From Paenibacillus rigui (GTDB lineage Bacteria > Bacillota > Bacilli > Paenibacillales > NBRC-103111): 64,000 bases of DNA. This document shows, piece by piece, positions 45,113 through 53,943 of the stretch. A program made the position numbers and the translations under genes. The notes below the pieces were generated by a model. It was not told the origin of the DNA. It was given only the letters and a program-made list of their open reading frames with translations, and did not search any database. The stretch covers positions 62,001-126,000 of the forward strand of contig NZ_NMQW01000015.1 of NCBI RefSeq assembly GCF_002234615.1, written 5' to 3'. The first letter of the stretch is position 1; each line of letters starts with the position of its first letter.

Positions 45113-47151
45113 CGACGCCAACTCCTTACCACAATCTCCCAAACAATAATCAAAGCAACGCCGATCAGAATACCGAACGATAGCCCGTAAATAATCCGGG
45201 TTAAAGAAATTTGCAGCGGCGTATGCAGATGTGCAAAAGTATCTACGATCGAGGCCTGTCCGACAACACCAATCAACAGCAGAATTAAAGCGCTGCGATA
45301 TTTTACACATAGATAGGCACCGAGAAGAAACAGAGGATGAGCGATCAAGAACTCCTTCGTTCTTGGACGTACACCCAGCGTGTTCTCCAGGAACGAGCGG
45401 AAGTACCGCTCAAACGCAGAGGCTTGACCCTCATTACCCGTTCTCGATAAGTAATACATGCCTGCTCCCACAATGGCAGCAGCAGCGATAACCCATAGCA
45501 CACTTATATAGGAAGTGAGAAGCTTTTGTCCCCGGTTCATCATTTCGCGATAGGAAAGCCCTTCGCTGAAAAGAAGCCAATACAGCGCAGCTAGAACAAT
45601 AGGCAGCAGGTGAAGCACGCTTACGCCCCTGAATTGGTCAATCACAATAGTGTAAATGATGGAATTCAGGAAGCCAACGATAAAGAAAATACCGATCACG
45701 GAAATAAGCGATGTCCGAATCAGCAGTCCTAACGCGAAGCCGATTCGCGAGCCTATCGATGATACGCTGCCGAGCTTTCTTCTCCCCGTACGAATAGCAT
45801 GACAAATGGCTAGCGTCGGAGCGCTGGTTCCCGCCCCCAAAGCCAATGCTTGTGCAAACAAATTGGATGAGAGGACAAACAGCCCTGCCGAACCGATCAT
45901 GCCCACTACAAAAACAAGAAGAGCCAGCTCGGGAATGAAATACGAGACCATAAGAGTGATCAGGGCAATCGCTCCGGCCCACGCTACCCCTTTGGCAGCC
46001 TTCTGCCATCCGGAATACTGCGGCTGGAATTTCTCTGCTATCCCTATCGTATAACCGGCCTTTTCTATACGAGGGACGGCTCCGTCCTCACCCTTCAGGC
46101 TGGCATAGATAGAATCCAGCGGATTCAGGATTTTCCCTTTATCCAAATTTTTAACGGCACGTGCATTCAAGAAGACCATGCGGATATTCCGGTCTTTGGC
46201 GGCTAATACGAACCGGTCCGCAACGCCTTGAATCCGTTCATTCAATTCGGCCTCCGTCAAGTTCTCCGTTAATTTCTCGCCGTCCTTCTCCGTAAACGAG
46301 TGGAGACGAACCACGTTATACGAAAGCTTTTTAGCCAAATAGTTAAAGCCCTTTTGCTGTGCCTTTTGAAGCTCGATATTGGCCAGTCCCATGTGATGCT
46401 TGTTCATCAGCTCAGCCATTACATCCAGATGATCAAGCTTCGATTCACTTACAAAGCCAGGGACCGTCTCGCCATCAACAATAAAGCGTTTGATGCCGTA
46501 TTGCTCCAGTTGACCTAGCAGCGTATCCATCCGTGCAGCATCAAAAGGTCTGCGGTTCGACATACGGACGACCACTTGGAACTTTTGCTCCTTCAGCATT
46601 TGCATTGTGATCGGATCCGGGTCCATCGTTTTTAGCCCCGCTTCGTCCAAGCCCATCTCGATGATCATGCCGGGTTGGTTTTTGAAGCTCCACGGACGCA
46701 TTTTCACATTTAGACTGTTAAACGTACTGCTGATTAAAGCCTGCAGCTTCTCCTGCGACTCCTTCTCCGTGAACAAGACATAAGTAAAATTCTCGTTCGG
46801 CGAAATCGGACTCTGGGTCAAAGCCGTGGCTTCATGAGAAGAAAACACCTCAATACGGCGGCTTAGCTTCAGCTCGTTCAAGGTCGATTCGTATATTGCC
46901 ATCGAATTTACGCCGGCACTTTTCAAATTGCGCAGCTGATCCATTACAAATTTGCGGGGATCGGTCTGTGTATCCGAAATCTCCAACAAATCGCGGTAAT
47001 CGAAGACAAACTCAACCTTGCGGCCGGTATTATGCTCTGTTTCATGCCTCTGATAAGCTACAGGAAGGGCGGCCAGCATCCCGAGGATGACCAGCCACCA
47101 CAAACAGTTGCTGAATACTTTGTTCCATTGCAAGTAACGCCCGCTCAACAC
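45082..47151 (-). CDS. DUF5693 family membrane protein
   Basis: A 689-residue protein with one N-terminal membrane helix (LWWLVILGMLAALPVAY), a large extracytoplasmic domain (about 45-385, containing VNSMAIYESTLNELKLS and FIVDGETVPGFVSES), and about eight membrane helices in the C-terminal half (390-680). It is a DUF5693 protein, found mainly in Firmicutes next to csaB. No enzyme activity is known. By location it could act in export, flipping or pyruvylation of the wall polymer. GTG 47151 is chosen 5 bases after AGGAG; TTG 47148 is equally possible. Confidence 0.85.
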   Translation of the reverse strand: MLSGRYLQWNKVFSNCLWWLVILGMLAALPVAYQRHETEHNTGRKVEFVFDYRDLLEISDTQTDPRKFVMDQLRNLKSAGVNSMAIYESTLNELKLSRRIEVFSSHEATALTQSPISPNENFTYVLFTEKESQEKLQALISSTFNSLNVKMRPWSFKNQPGMIIEMGLDEAGLKTMDPDPITMQMLKEQKFQVVVRMSNRRPFDAARMDTLLGQLEQYGIKRFIVDGETVPGFVSESKLDHLDVMAELMNKHHMGLANIELQKAQQKGFNYLAKKLSYNVVRLHSFTEKDGEKLTENLTEAELNERIQGVADRFVLAAKDRNIRMVFLNARAVKNLDKGKILNPLDSIYASLKGEDGAVPRIEKAGYTIGIAEKFQPQYSGWQKAAKGVAWAGAIALITLMVSYFIPELALLVFVVGMIGSAGLFVLSSNLFAQALALGAGTSAPTLAICHAIRTGRRKLGSVSSIGSRIGFALGLLIRTSLISVIGIFFIVGFLNSIIYTIVIDQFRGVSVLHLLPIVLAALYWLLFSEGLSYREMMNRGQKLLTSYISVLWVIAAAAIVGAGMYYLSRTGNEGQASAFERYFRSFLENTLGVRPRTKEFLIAHPLFLLGAYLCVKYRSALILLLIGVVGQASIVDTFAHLHTPLQISLTRIIYGLSFGILIGVALIIVWEIVVRSWRRWVPPLLVRK

Positions 47152-47165
47152 GTCCACTCCTACCG

Positions 47166-48872
47166 TTATTTATGATCTACCCGGCTCATGACGGTGGTTA
47201 CCAATCCATGAATCGTGTCAGTGGCTGCTTGCGCGGAAGTGCCGCATACAGCAAAATATACTTTGATTTTTGGTTCTGTACCGGACGGACGCAAGCAGAA
47301 CCACGAGTTATCTGCCAGCGTATACTTCAAAACATTTTCAACCGGCAAGCCATATAGGCCCTGCGAAAAGTCCTCCACCTTCACAACGGCCTGACCGTTA
47401 ATGTCTGCAGGCGGGTTTGTACGCCAATCATGCATGATCGACTGGATCTGCTCAACGCCGTCCTTGCCCTTCATTGTGCGGGATTCCAGCTTCTCCAGGA
47501 AATAGCCGTGGCGCTCATACAGCTCTTGAAGCACCTCGTACAACGTCTTGCCTTGGCTTTTGTAATAAGCCGCTGCCTCGCAGATTAGCATCGATGCAAT
47601 GACTGCATCCTTGTCTCTCGCGTAGTTTCCGGCCAGATAGCCGTAGCTTTCCTCATAGCCGAACAAGAAGGTCGACTCCCCGGTCGAATCGAATTGTGTC
47701 ATTTTCTCACCGATATATTTAAAACCGGTTAACGTATTTAATGTAGGAACACCATAATGCGCCGCGACAGCCGCACCCATTTCACTGGTTACAATCGTCT
47801 TGATGACGACGCCATTCGCAGGCAATTGCCCGCGTTCCTTCAAGCTGCTCAGCAAATAATCAACCATAATGGCACCGGACTGATTACCTGTCAGTACAAA
47901 ATATTCGCCGGAGGCATCCTTCACGACAGCCCCCATCCGATCGCAGTCCGGGTCAGTTCCGATAATGATGTCTGCATTCAAAGCTTTCGCTTGTTGAATC
48001 GCCAGAGTGAAGGCCGCTCTCTCCTCAGGGTTAGGTGACTTCACTGTAGAAAATTGCGCGTCAGGCTGCTCCTGCTCGGCAACGACATGAACATGATCGA
48101 ATCCGATCTCGCTCAGAACAGCACGAACGGAAAGGTTGCCCGCACCATGCAGCGGAGTAAACACGATACGGAAATCGTCATTCACTTGTTTCACGATATC
48201 CCGGTTCAGGCTGACCGATGTGACGGCTTGCACATACTCGACATCCAGCTCTTGACCTACCCATTGCAGTAAACCTGCCGCCTCTGCTTGTGCGCGTGTC
48301 TCCCGTTTCACGTCGGCAAACGATTGCACCTGCTGAATTTCGGCAATCACCCGCTCGGCTTGATCCGGCACCAGCTGTCCGCCATCTGCACCGTATACTT
48401 TGTACCCGTTGTATTCCGGCGGATTATGGCTTGCCGTGACGACGATGCCTGCAGTTGCCTTAAGCTCCCGGACTGCAAAGGAAAGCTCCGGTGTCGGACG
48501 AAGCGATTCGAATACATAAGCTTTGATGCCGTTGCCCGCCAAAACTTTGGCAGCCTCCAACGAAAATTCCGGAGATTGGTTCCGGGAATCATAAGCAATC
48601 ACAACAGACGGGTTGGCAGCACCCGATTGTTTAACAAATTGCGCCAAGCCTTGCGTGGCACGGCCAACGGTGTACAAGTTCATCCGGTTCGTCCCTGCAC
48701 CGATAACCCCCCGTAACCCTCCGGTTCCGAACTCCAAGTCACGGTAAAAACGGTCTTCGATTTCCTTCGGTTGGTCCCCGATCGATTTCAGTTCGTTTTT
48801 GGTATCCTGATCGATAGCTGGATCCTGCAACCATAGATCATATTGTTCCTGAACTCGAATTTGTGTACTCAT
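47166..48872 (-). CDS. pgcA: Phosphoglucomutase / phosphomannomutase family (alpha-D-phosphohexomutase)
   Basis: It interconverts hexose 1- and 6-phosphates, feeding UDP-glucose and other wall precursors. The 568-residue protein has the four family loops: the active serine in GIVVTASHNPPEYNGYK (about 145), the metal-binding DPDCDRMG (about 306-313), the sugar-specificity loop GYEESYGYL (about 405) and the phosphate loop RPSGTEPK (about 535). The length matches PgcA (YhxB). ATG 48872 has AAGGAG 7 bases upstream. It is close to the surface operon, but is a housekeeping enzyme. Confidence 0.94.
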   Translation of the reverse strand: MSTQIRVQEQYDLWLQDPAIDQDTKNELKSIGDQPKEIEDRFYRDLEFGTGGLRGVIGAGTNRMNLYTVGRATQGLAQFVKQSGAANPSVVIAYDSRNQSPEFSLEAAKVLAGNGIKAYVFESLRPTPELSFAVRELKATAGIVVTASHNPPEYNGYKVYGADGGQLVPDQAERVIAEIQQVQSFADVKRETRAQAEAAGLLQWVGQELDVEYVQAVTSVSLNRDIVKQVNDDFRIVFTPLHGAGNLSVRAVLSEIGFDHVHVVAEQEQPDAQFSTVKSPNPEERAAFTLAIQQAKALNADIIIGTDPDCDRMGAVVKDASGEYFVLTGNQSGAIMVDYLLSSLKERGQLPANGVVIKTIVTSEMGAAVAAHYGVPTLNTLTGFKYIGEKMTQFDSTGESTFLFGYEESYGYLAGNYARDKDAVIASMLICEAAAYYKSQGKTLYEVLQELYERHGYFLEKLESRTMKGKDGVEQIQSIMHDWRTNPPADINGQAVVKVEDFSQGLYGLPVENVLKYTLADNSWFCLRPSGTEPKIKVYFAVCGTSAQAATDTIHGLVTTVMSRVDHK

Positions 48873-48902
48873 ACTCCATCTCCTTCGCCTTTGCTTGGCA
48901 GT

Positions 48903-49334
48903 TTATTTTTTGTCAGACAAAGCGAACATTAATTCGCCCTCTGCCACCACTTTATCTCCAACCTTCGCTACGGCCTGTCCTTTGCCGATGCTTCCTTTTA
49001 ACCGGGTAATCGTCACCTCAAGCGTCAACGTATCGCCTGGAACGACTTGCCCGCGGAACCGGAAATCGTTGATGCCTGCAAAAAAGCCGAGCTTGCCGCG
49101 GTTTTCCTCTACCTGAAGCATAGCCACCGTACCGACCTGAGCCAAAGCCTCCACGATCAGCACACCCGGCATAACGGGATAGGATGGAAAGTGTCCTGCA
49201 AAAAATGATTCGTTGGCAGATACGTTTTTGAGCCCTACCGCTCTTACGCCCGCTTCTACCTCCAATATGCGATCCACCAACAAAAAGGGATAGCGGTGAG
49301 GGATGATCTCTTGAATTTGCATAATATCTAACAC
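48903..49334 (-). CDS. fabZ: 3-hydroxyacyl-[ACP] dehydratase FabZ
   Basis: FabZ dehydrates 3-hydroxyacyl-ACP in fatty acid elongation. The 143-residue hotdog-fold protein begins [20 protein letters not shown], with the catalytic His in [11 protein letters not shown]. It has the signature [21 protein letters not shown], with the catalytic Glu. GTG 49334 is used because AAGGAG lies 9 bases upstream; the longer frame is not family sequence. In B. subtilis fabZ (ywpB) likewise lies beside the flhO-flhP-mbl group. Confidence 0.95.
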   Translation of the reverse strand: MLDIMQIQEIIPHRYPFLLVDRILEVEAGVRAVGLKNVSANESFFAGHFPSYPVMPGVLIVEALAQVGTVAMLQVEENRGKLGFFAGINDFRFRGQVVPGDTLTLEVTITRLKGSIGKGQAVAKVGDKVVAEGELMFALSDKK

Positions 49335-49490
49335 GTACAAATGCTCCTTCCGAAATTTAGTATAAAAACAATTCATTCAACTTACACTACAAGTATCCTT
49401 CATGAGCTGCAGTAATGAAGGTTGATATAAGGGAGCTTACGTACAGCAATGCCGTCATATGGCGTTCTGAACTTAAGCTCTTTTTCCCTG

Positions 49491-50024
49491 TTATAAAGGT
49501 ACATTCGATTTCGATTTTCTCTTATTAAGCAAATTGAATTGAACAATGTAAATAATCGACGCCAGGAAGGATACGGCAACGACAAACCACAAGTATGCGT
49601 GGGCATAAGGCAGCCGGAAAATAACCAGCAGAATGGCGATGTAGAATAGAACCGTCGTTAGCTTCCCCAAGCTATTGGCTGGTACCGTCAGCTTCCCGCG
49701 GAAATGAAAGATCGCCGAGCCTACAATCATACCCGCATCCCGTAAAAAGATGGCTAATGCCGCCCCCCAGGTGATCATGCCGGAGAAGACCAATGACAAA
49801 ATGACAGCAATCATCATACACTTATCCGCCAGCGGGTCGAGCATACTGCCAAGCTGAGTGACCAGCTTTCGCTTGCGCGCAATATAGCCGTCCAACACAT
49901 CGGTCAGTCCCGCCAATAAAAAGACGAGAAACGCCGTTTTCGTGTAACCGGCTTCGAAGACAAGCAAATATACGGGAATCAGCATAAACCGGCCCAACGT
50001 AAGCAGGTTCGGTACATTCCACAC
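49491..50024 (-). CDS. CDP-alcohol phosphatidyltransferase, PgsA-like
   Basis: A 177-residue membrane protein with four to six helices. It carries the full family motif D-G-x2-A-R-x8-G-x3-D-x3-D in DVLDGYIARKRKLVTQLG and SMLDPLADK. It probably makes phosphatidylglycerol phosphate or a related lipid from CDP-diacylglycerol. GTG 50024 follows GGAGGGGGAG by 8 bases and is placed just before NVPNLLTLGRF. A promoter with -10 TATAAT (50078..50073) and a weak -35 starts right after the epuA-like terminator. It is not in the usual pgsA-cinA-recA position, so it may be a second family member. Confidence 0.88.
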   Translation of the reverse strand: MWNVPNLLTLGRFMLIPVYLLVFEAGYTKTAFLVFLLAGLTDVLDGYIARKRKLVTQLGSMLDPLADKCMMIAVILSLVFSGMITWGAALAIFLRDAGMIVGSAIFHFRGKLTVPANSLGKLTTVLFYIAILLVIFRLPYAHAYLWFVVAVSFLASIIYIVQFNLLNKRKSKSNVPL

Positions 50025-50091
50025 GCAAAAGACTCCCCCTCCACGTGATTTGGGCATTCGTCCCATCCTTACATTATACCGTTCTTATGGC

Positions 50092-50120
50092 AAAAATAAA
50101 ACTCCCTGCAAAAGGGAGTC
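50092..50120 (-). terminator. Terminator after epuA-like gene
   Basis: On the minus strand ACTCCC and GGGAGT pair around a seven-base loop, followed by TTTATTTTT. Confidence 0.85.
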
Positions 50121-50137
50121 AACGTTTCACGTTATTC

Positions 50138-50371
50138 TTATGTTTCAGAAAAAACCAGATCGTATATATGACGCCAAGTATCGAATTCATATACCTCTTC
50201 CATCGGTCGTTTGCCTAAGTAGACATAGCCGATCACCATACCTGCCCCGAGACCAATAACACACAGAAAGGGAATGCCCAGCCACTTCCAGGTTAGAAAC
50301 AGCCTGCGTTTCCACTTGGGTGATGAGACCTTCTTTTTCTGTTTTTTAGTAATCTCTTCGTTTTCTGTCAT
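50138..50371 (-). CDS. EpuA-like small membrane protein (DNA-directed RNA polymerase subunit beta family label)
   Basis: A 77-residue protein with a lysine-rich cytoplasmic N-terminus (ITKKQKKKVSSPKWKRR), one membrane helix (LGIPFLCVIGLGAGMVIGY) and a short outer C-terminus with EEVYEFDTWRHIYDLV. This matches the EpuA family (PF11772), which databases often label as an RNA polymerase subunit although it is a small membrane protein of unknown action. ATG 50371 follows GAGGTAGG. It is 30 bases downstream of flhP. Confidence 0.8.
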   Translation of the reverse strand: MTENEEITKKQKKKVSSPKWKRRLFLTWKWLGIPFLCVIGLGAGMVIGYVYLGKRPMEEVYEFDTWRHIYDLVFSET

Positions 50372-50400
50372 GTATACCTACCTCACTTCAAGCCAACGGG

Positions 50401-51279
50401 TTAACCACGCAGATTATTGGCCAGGCCCATCATCGTATCCGAGGAGCTGACCGCCCGTGAATTCAATTGAAATGCTTTTTGTATTTGAAGCAGCTCCGTC
50501 ATTTCGTCCGTTAACGATACGTTGGATTGCTCCAAAAACCCCTGCCGGACTGTAATCGGATCCGTCAAGTTGTTCGTCTGCGCCTCCGGAGCCGTTACAT
50601 TCTGAAGAATATCCTGCGGATTGTTCACCCCTGCCGGGAGGGCGTACATGTTATCACCCAATTGCTGCAGAAGCTGCGGACGCAGAACACGAACGACCTT
50701 GATCTGACCCACCTGCGCTGGAGCAGCCCCTTTGTTTCCGTCATCGGAAGCCCAGATGGTGCCGTCTGCTTCAATTTTAACATGATGATTACCCGGAATG
50801 CGAATCGGCTGATTATTCGTTCCCATAACATAGCGTCCGTCCTTCGTTGTCAGGAAGAGGTCGGGATTGGCCGGATCGGTAGAAGGGCTTAATTGAAATG
50901 AACCGTTGCGCGTATATTCCGTAAGCGTCGTCGGATTGTTATTGCCGTCTCTCGTTACGCTGTTAACCTCGAACAGACCGTTGCCTTCCAAAGCCAAATC
51001 CAACGGACTTTCGGAAGCCTGAACAGGGCCTTGGGCCAAATTCAACTGAGCCTGGACCAGCTTCGCGCCCCACCCCTGATCGTAGCCAAGCGGGGATAGA
51101 CGACCTTCCTTCTGGAAGCCTGCGGGCTGTTGTTTCACGCTGGTAAGGACGTCTTGGAACGAAGCGTCCTTGCGTTTATAGCCTGTCGTATTGCTGTTCG
51201 CCATATTATTCGCGACCATATCCAGCTTTTGCTGCAGCGCATGCATGGATACGGAAGAATTGATCATGGAGTTATTCAT
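50401..51279 (-). CDS. flhP: FlhP, flagellar rod/hook-basal body protein (FlgG-like)
   Basis: A 292-residue distal-rod type protein. Its N-terminus carries the rod signature MHALQQKLDMVANNMANSNTTGYK and its C-terminus the D0 helix LTDEMTELLQIQKAFQLNSRAVSSSDTMM, given here in parts. ATG 51279 overlaps the flhO stop by 4 bases (ATGA), with AGGTGG upstream. flhO-flhP after mbl is the B. subtilis arrangement, apart from the main fla/che operon. It should assemble outside the membrane into the rod. Confidence 0.93.
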   Translation of the reverse strand: MNNSMINSSVSMHALQQKLDMVANNMANSNTTGYKRKDASFQDVLTSVKQQPAGFQKEGRLSPLGYDQGWGAKLVQAQLNLAQGPVQASESPLDLALEGNGLFEVNSVTRDGNNNPTTLTEYTRNGSFQLSPSTDPANPDLFLTTKDGRYVMGTNNQPIRIPGNHHVKIEADGTIWASDDGNKGAAPAQVGQIKVVRVLRPQLLQQLGDNMYALPAGVNNPQDILQNVTAPEAQTNNLTDPITVRQGFLEQSNVSLTDEMTELLQIQKAFQLNSRAVSSSDTMMGLANNLRG

Positions 51280-52163
51280 ACTCTGCCCACCTCTGTCACG
51301 GCTTTCTCCATACTTTTATCGTAAAATTGAACGACCTTCTGGTTCGCTTCATACGCTCTTACGGCAGCCATCATATCGACCATCGACTGGGCCGGATCGA
51401 CGTTAGAACGCTCGATGTAGCCTTGACGCACTTCGACTTGATCCTGCGGGTTGATGGCTCTGGCCAGCCCTTCCTGTCCCGCATTCAAACGATACAGCCC
51501 GTTCCCTTCGCGAACCAGCTGGTTCGGATCTTCGATCCGGCTGATCAACAGACTGACCGGCTGATTGTTCGCATTCAGAATGGCATTGCCATTGGCGTCT
51601 GTAAATTGGCCATAGTTCGTAATCCGGAAATTCGTAATAGGCGCTTGAGTGGCTGGATCACGCAATACGATCGGCTGTCCATTGGAACCGAGTACCTGGT
51701 ACCCGTCCGTCGTAATCAAAGCCCCTGTGTCATCTACGGAAAACTTGCCGTTAAGGGAGTAACGCTGTTCCCCGTTTGCCCCTTGCACCGTAAACAAAGC
51801 TTGAGGCTGGATGATACGCTGACCATTCGCATCCACATATTTGCCGGACTCGTCAAAACGGGCTCCAGGGACTTGTATGTTCGAAATAAGTGCAAAGTCA
51901 AAAGGATTGTGCGTTTCCTGAATATCTCCTTGGGTATGCACGGATACATTCTCCTCGGCCATGACGCCGGTATTCAGCCGGCCTACCGTGTCCCCTTGTC
52001 CATCCCGAATCCGGGAAATGAGCATTTCGGGAAACGAACGGTTAATGGCATTGCCTTGCTTAAACCCTGGGGTATTGACGTTAGCTATATTATTCGTCAC
52101 GATGTCATGCTTGCGCTGTTGTGAAATCATGCCCGATGCTGCCGTGTATAGACCTCTTAGCAT
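51276..52163 (-). CDS. flhO: FlhO, flagellar rod/hook-basal body protein (FlgF-like)
   Basis: A 295-residue proximal-rod type protein. It begins MLRGLYTAASGMISQQRKHD, with the rod motif IVTNNIANVNTPGFKQ, and ends VDPAQSMVDMMAAVRAYEANQKVVQ, which is the D0 helix. ATG 52163 has GGGAGG 11 bases upstream; the longer frame is not family sequence. A SigD promoter with perfect -10 GCCGATAT lies inside the mbl terminator, just upstream. Confidence 0.93.
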   Translation of the reverse strand: MLRGLYTAASGMISQQRKHDIVTNNIANVNTPGFKQGNAINRSFPEMLISRIRDGQGDTVGRLNTGVMAEENVSVHTQGDIQETHNPFDFALISNIQVPGARFDESGKYVDANGQRIIQPQALFTVQGANGEQRYSLNGKFSVDDTGALITTDGYQVLGSNGQPIVLRDPATQAPITNFRITNYGQFTDANGNAILNANNQPVSLLISRIEDPNQLVREGNGLYRLNAGQEGLARAINPQDQVEVRQGYIERSNVDPAQSMVDMMAAVRAYEANQKVVQFYDKSMEKAVTEVGRV

Positions 52164-52197
52164 TGTGTATAGGACCTCCCAGACGATGGTCATATTT

Positions 52198-52252
52198 AAA
52201 AAAGACCCATCCGCTTTTATATAATGTATATCGGCAGGATGGGGTCTTTTTT
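52198..52252 (-). terminator. mbl terminator enclosing a SigD promoter
   Basis: On the minus strand AAAAAAGACCCCATCC pairs with GGATGGGTCTTTTTT (one bulged base) across a 24-base loop; the T-tract is part of the right arm. The loop holds the flhO SigD -10 box. Confidence 0.85.
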
Positions 52253-52253
52253 A
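52228..52253 (-). promoter_or_regulatory. SigD promoter of flhO-flhP
   Basis: TAAA-N14-GCCGATAT, a full match to the SigD consensus. Transcription would start in the hairpin loop near 52221, so this RNA lacks the left arm of the mbl terminator. Confidence 0.8.
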
Positions 52254-52277
52254 AACACAGAATATGAAACATTTAGC

Positions 52278-53276
52278 TTAGAACTTTCGCTTCGATACCT
52301 TATCGAGGTTGTCCAACATAATGCCAGTGCCTTTAACAACGCAATGCATCGGGTCCTCAGCGATCAATACGGGCACCTTGAGCTCATCCGCCAGCAATTG
52401 GTCAATACCATGCAGCAGCGCGCCCCCACCAGTCAAAATAACACCCCGGTCAATAATGTCTGCAGACAGCTCCGGCGGCGTACGCTCCAGCACGGACTTC
52501 GCCGCAGCGACGATCGAGGATACCGGATCCCATAGCGCTTCCTGGATTTCTTGCGAGTTGATCGTGATGGTCAACGGCAGTCCGCTCACCATATCTCTGC
52601 CGCGAATATCCATCGTTTCTCTCCGGCCGTCCGGGGATACCGTTCCGATCTTCAGCTTGATGTCCTCGGAGGTCCGTTCGCCGATCAGCAATTTGTACTT
52701 GCTCTTGATGTATTTCATAATGGAGGAATCGAACTTGTCCCCCGCGATTTTAATAGAAGAGGAGGTGACGATATCGCCCATCGAAAGCACGGCCACATCC
52801 GTCGTCCCTCCGCCAATATCCACAACCATGTTTCCGCTAGGCTGGTAAATGTCCATACCCGCGCCGATTGCGGCCGCTTTAGGCTCCTCTTCCAAAAATA
52901 CTTCACGTGCCCCGCTGCGCTCCGCCGCTTCACGAATTGCTTTTTGTTCGACGGATGTAATGTTGGTCGGAGCGCAGATCAGGATGCGGGGATGACTGTA
53001 CCACTGCTTTCCTCCAACCTTATTGATGAAATACTTCAGCATAATCTCCGTAATTTCGAAGTCGGCAATGACGCCGTCCTTCAGCGGGCGAATAGCTACG
53101 ATATTCCCTGGAGTACGTCCTACCATACGGAACGCTTCCTCGCCAACAGCCAGCACCCGCTTCGTATCGCTTTCAATCGCGACGACGGACGGCTCATCCA
53201 GCACAACACCGCGTCCCTTTACATGAATCAGGACGTTCGCTGTCCCCAGATCGATGCCAATATCCTTGCTCAACAT
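52278..53276 (-). CDS. mbl: MreB-like actin homologue Mbl
   Basis: A bacterial actin that guides cell-wall synthesis along the long axis, at the inner membrane. The 332-residue protein has the phosphate-1 loop IGIDLGTANVLIHVKG, the connecting motif FLEEEPKAAAIGAGM, phosphate-2 VVDIGGGTTDVAVLS (about 158) and the adenosine motif VILTGGGALLHG. ATG 53276 has GGGAGG 9 bases upstream. Its position next to spoIIID and flhO indicates Mbl rather than MreB (normally with mreCD) or MreBH. Confidence 0.95.
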   Translation of the reverse strand: MLSKDIGIDLGTANVLIHVKGRGVVLDEPSVVAIESDTKRVLAVGEEAFRMVGRTPGNIVAIRPLKDGVIADFEITEIMLKYFINKVGGKQWYSHPRILICAPTNITSVEQKAIREAAERSGAREVFLEEEPKAAAIGAGMDIYQPSGNMVVDIGGGTTDVAVLSMGDIVTSSSIKIAGDKFDSSIMKYIKSKYKLLIGERTSEDIKLKIGTVSPDGRRETMDIRGRDMVSGLPLTITINSQEIQEALWDPVSSIVAAAKSVLERTPPELSADIIDRGVILTGGGALLHGIDQLLADELKVPVLIAEDPMHCVVKGTGIMLDNLDKVSKRKF

Positions 53277-53466
53277 TGAAAATTTCCTCCCTAAACAAAA
53301 CCGTCCATTCCTTCAACAGAAGCGGCACCTCTATTATAGTTAAATAGAACATTTCGCTATAAATTTGAAAATTCCTCTTTTTCAGATCAACTTTTTCGAC
53401 AATTATCGCTTCGCGGTGTCGGTTCGGATCGGTTTGTAGGAGCCTAACTCGAATACAGGCTGCATG

Positions 53467-53754
53467 TTACTTCGCCGTGACGAGTTTATCTTGAGATTTC
53501 GGACTGCGGGTCTTCCTGTATTTGATCTTGGTCGCTTCCCCTCCACGCAGGTGACGAATCGATTTGTGGTATTCCAGGATATGCTTCACCTGGTTGGCCA
53601 AATCCGGGTTAATCTCAGGCAATCGCTCGGTTAAATCCTTGTGCACCGTACTTTTCGAAACACCGAATTCTTTCGCTATTGTGCGAACCGTGTGCTTCGT
53701 TTCGACCAGGCAACGTCCGATTTTAATGGTTCGCTCTTTGATGTAATCGTGCAC
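53467..53754 (-). CDS. spoIIID: Sporulation transcriptional regulator SpoIIID
   Basis: SpoIIID is a small DNA-binding protein that reprogrammes mother-cell transcription after SigE. The 95-residue protein is near-identical in pattern to the known one: HDYIKERTIKIGRCLVETKH, helix-turn-helix TVRTIAKEFGVSKSTVHKDL (about 22-41), INPDLANQVKHILEYH and SIRHLRGGEATKIKYRK. GTG 53754 is used with GGGAGG 8 bases upstream. A SigE promoter is visible upstream, which fits its known control. Confidence 0.97.
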   Translation of the reverse strand: MHDYIKERTIKIGRCLVETKHTVRTIAKEFGVSKSTVHKDLTERLPEINPDLANQVKHILEYHKSIRHLRGGEATKIKYRKTRSPKSQDKLVTAK

Positions 53755-53788
53755 TCCCCTCGCCTCCCTACTCGAGTTAGTTTGGTAC

Positions 53789-53816
53789 ATTATATGAGGG
53801 GCGCTAACTTATATTC
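53789..53816 (-). promoter_or_regulatory. SigE promoter of spoIIID
   Basis: GAATATA-N13-CATATAAT on the minus strand. The SigE consensus is about KMATATT-N14-CATACAHT; -35 has 6 of 7 and -10 has 7 of 8 matches. Confidence 0.7.
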
Positions 53817-53890
53817 TTTGTTTCCAAGCGTGACAAGCCTATTCCACCCAATTATTTTCAAGGACAAGCTTCATTTGGGGGTTCAGGTAC

Positions 53891-53920
53891 AAAAAAAAGG
53901 GAGCGTCTGTGCGCCCCCTG
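53891..53920 (-). terminator. Terminator after spoIIQ
   Basis: On the minus strand GGGGGCG pairs with CGCTCCC (one G-T) around six bases and is followed by eight T. Confidence 0.85.
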
Positions 53921-53943
53921 AACCTTTTGTAAGCCAATGAAGA

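Noticed and set aside
43979-45310. csaB starting at 45310 (443 residues)
   Set aside because: The first 66 residues are out-of-frame reading of the DUF5693 gene; TTG 45112 has a good ribosome-binding site and gives the family N-terminus.
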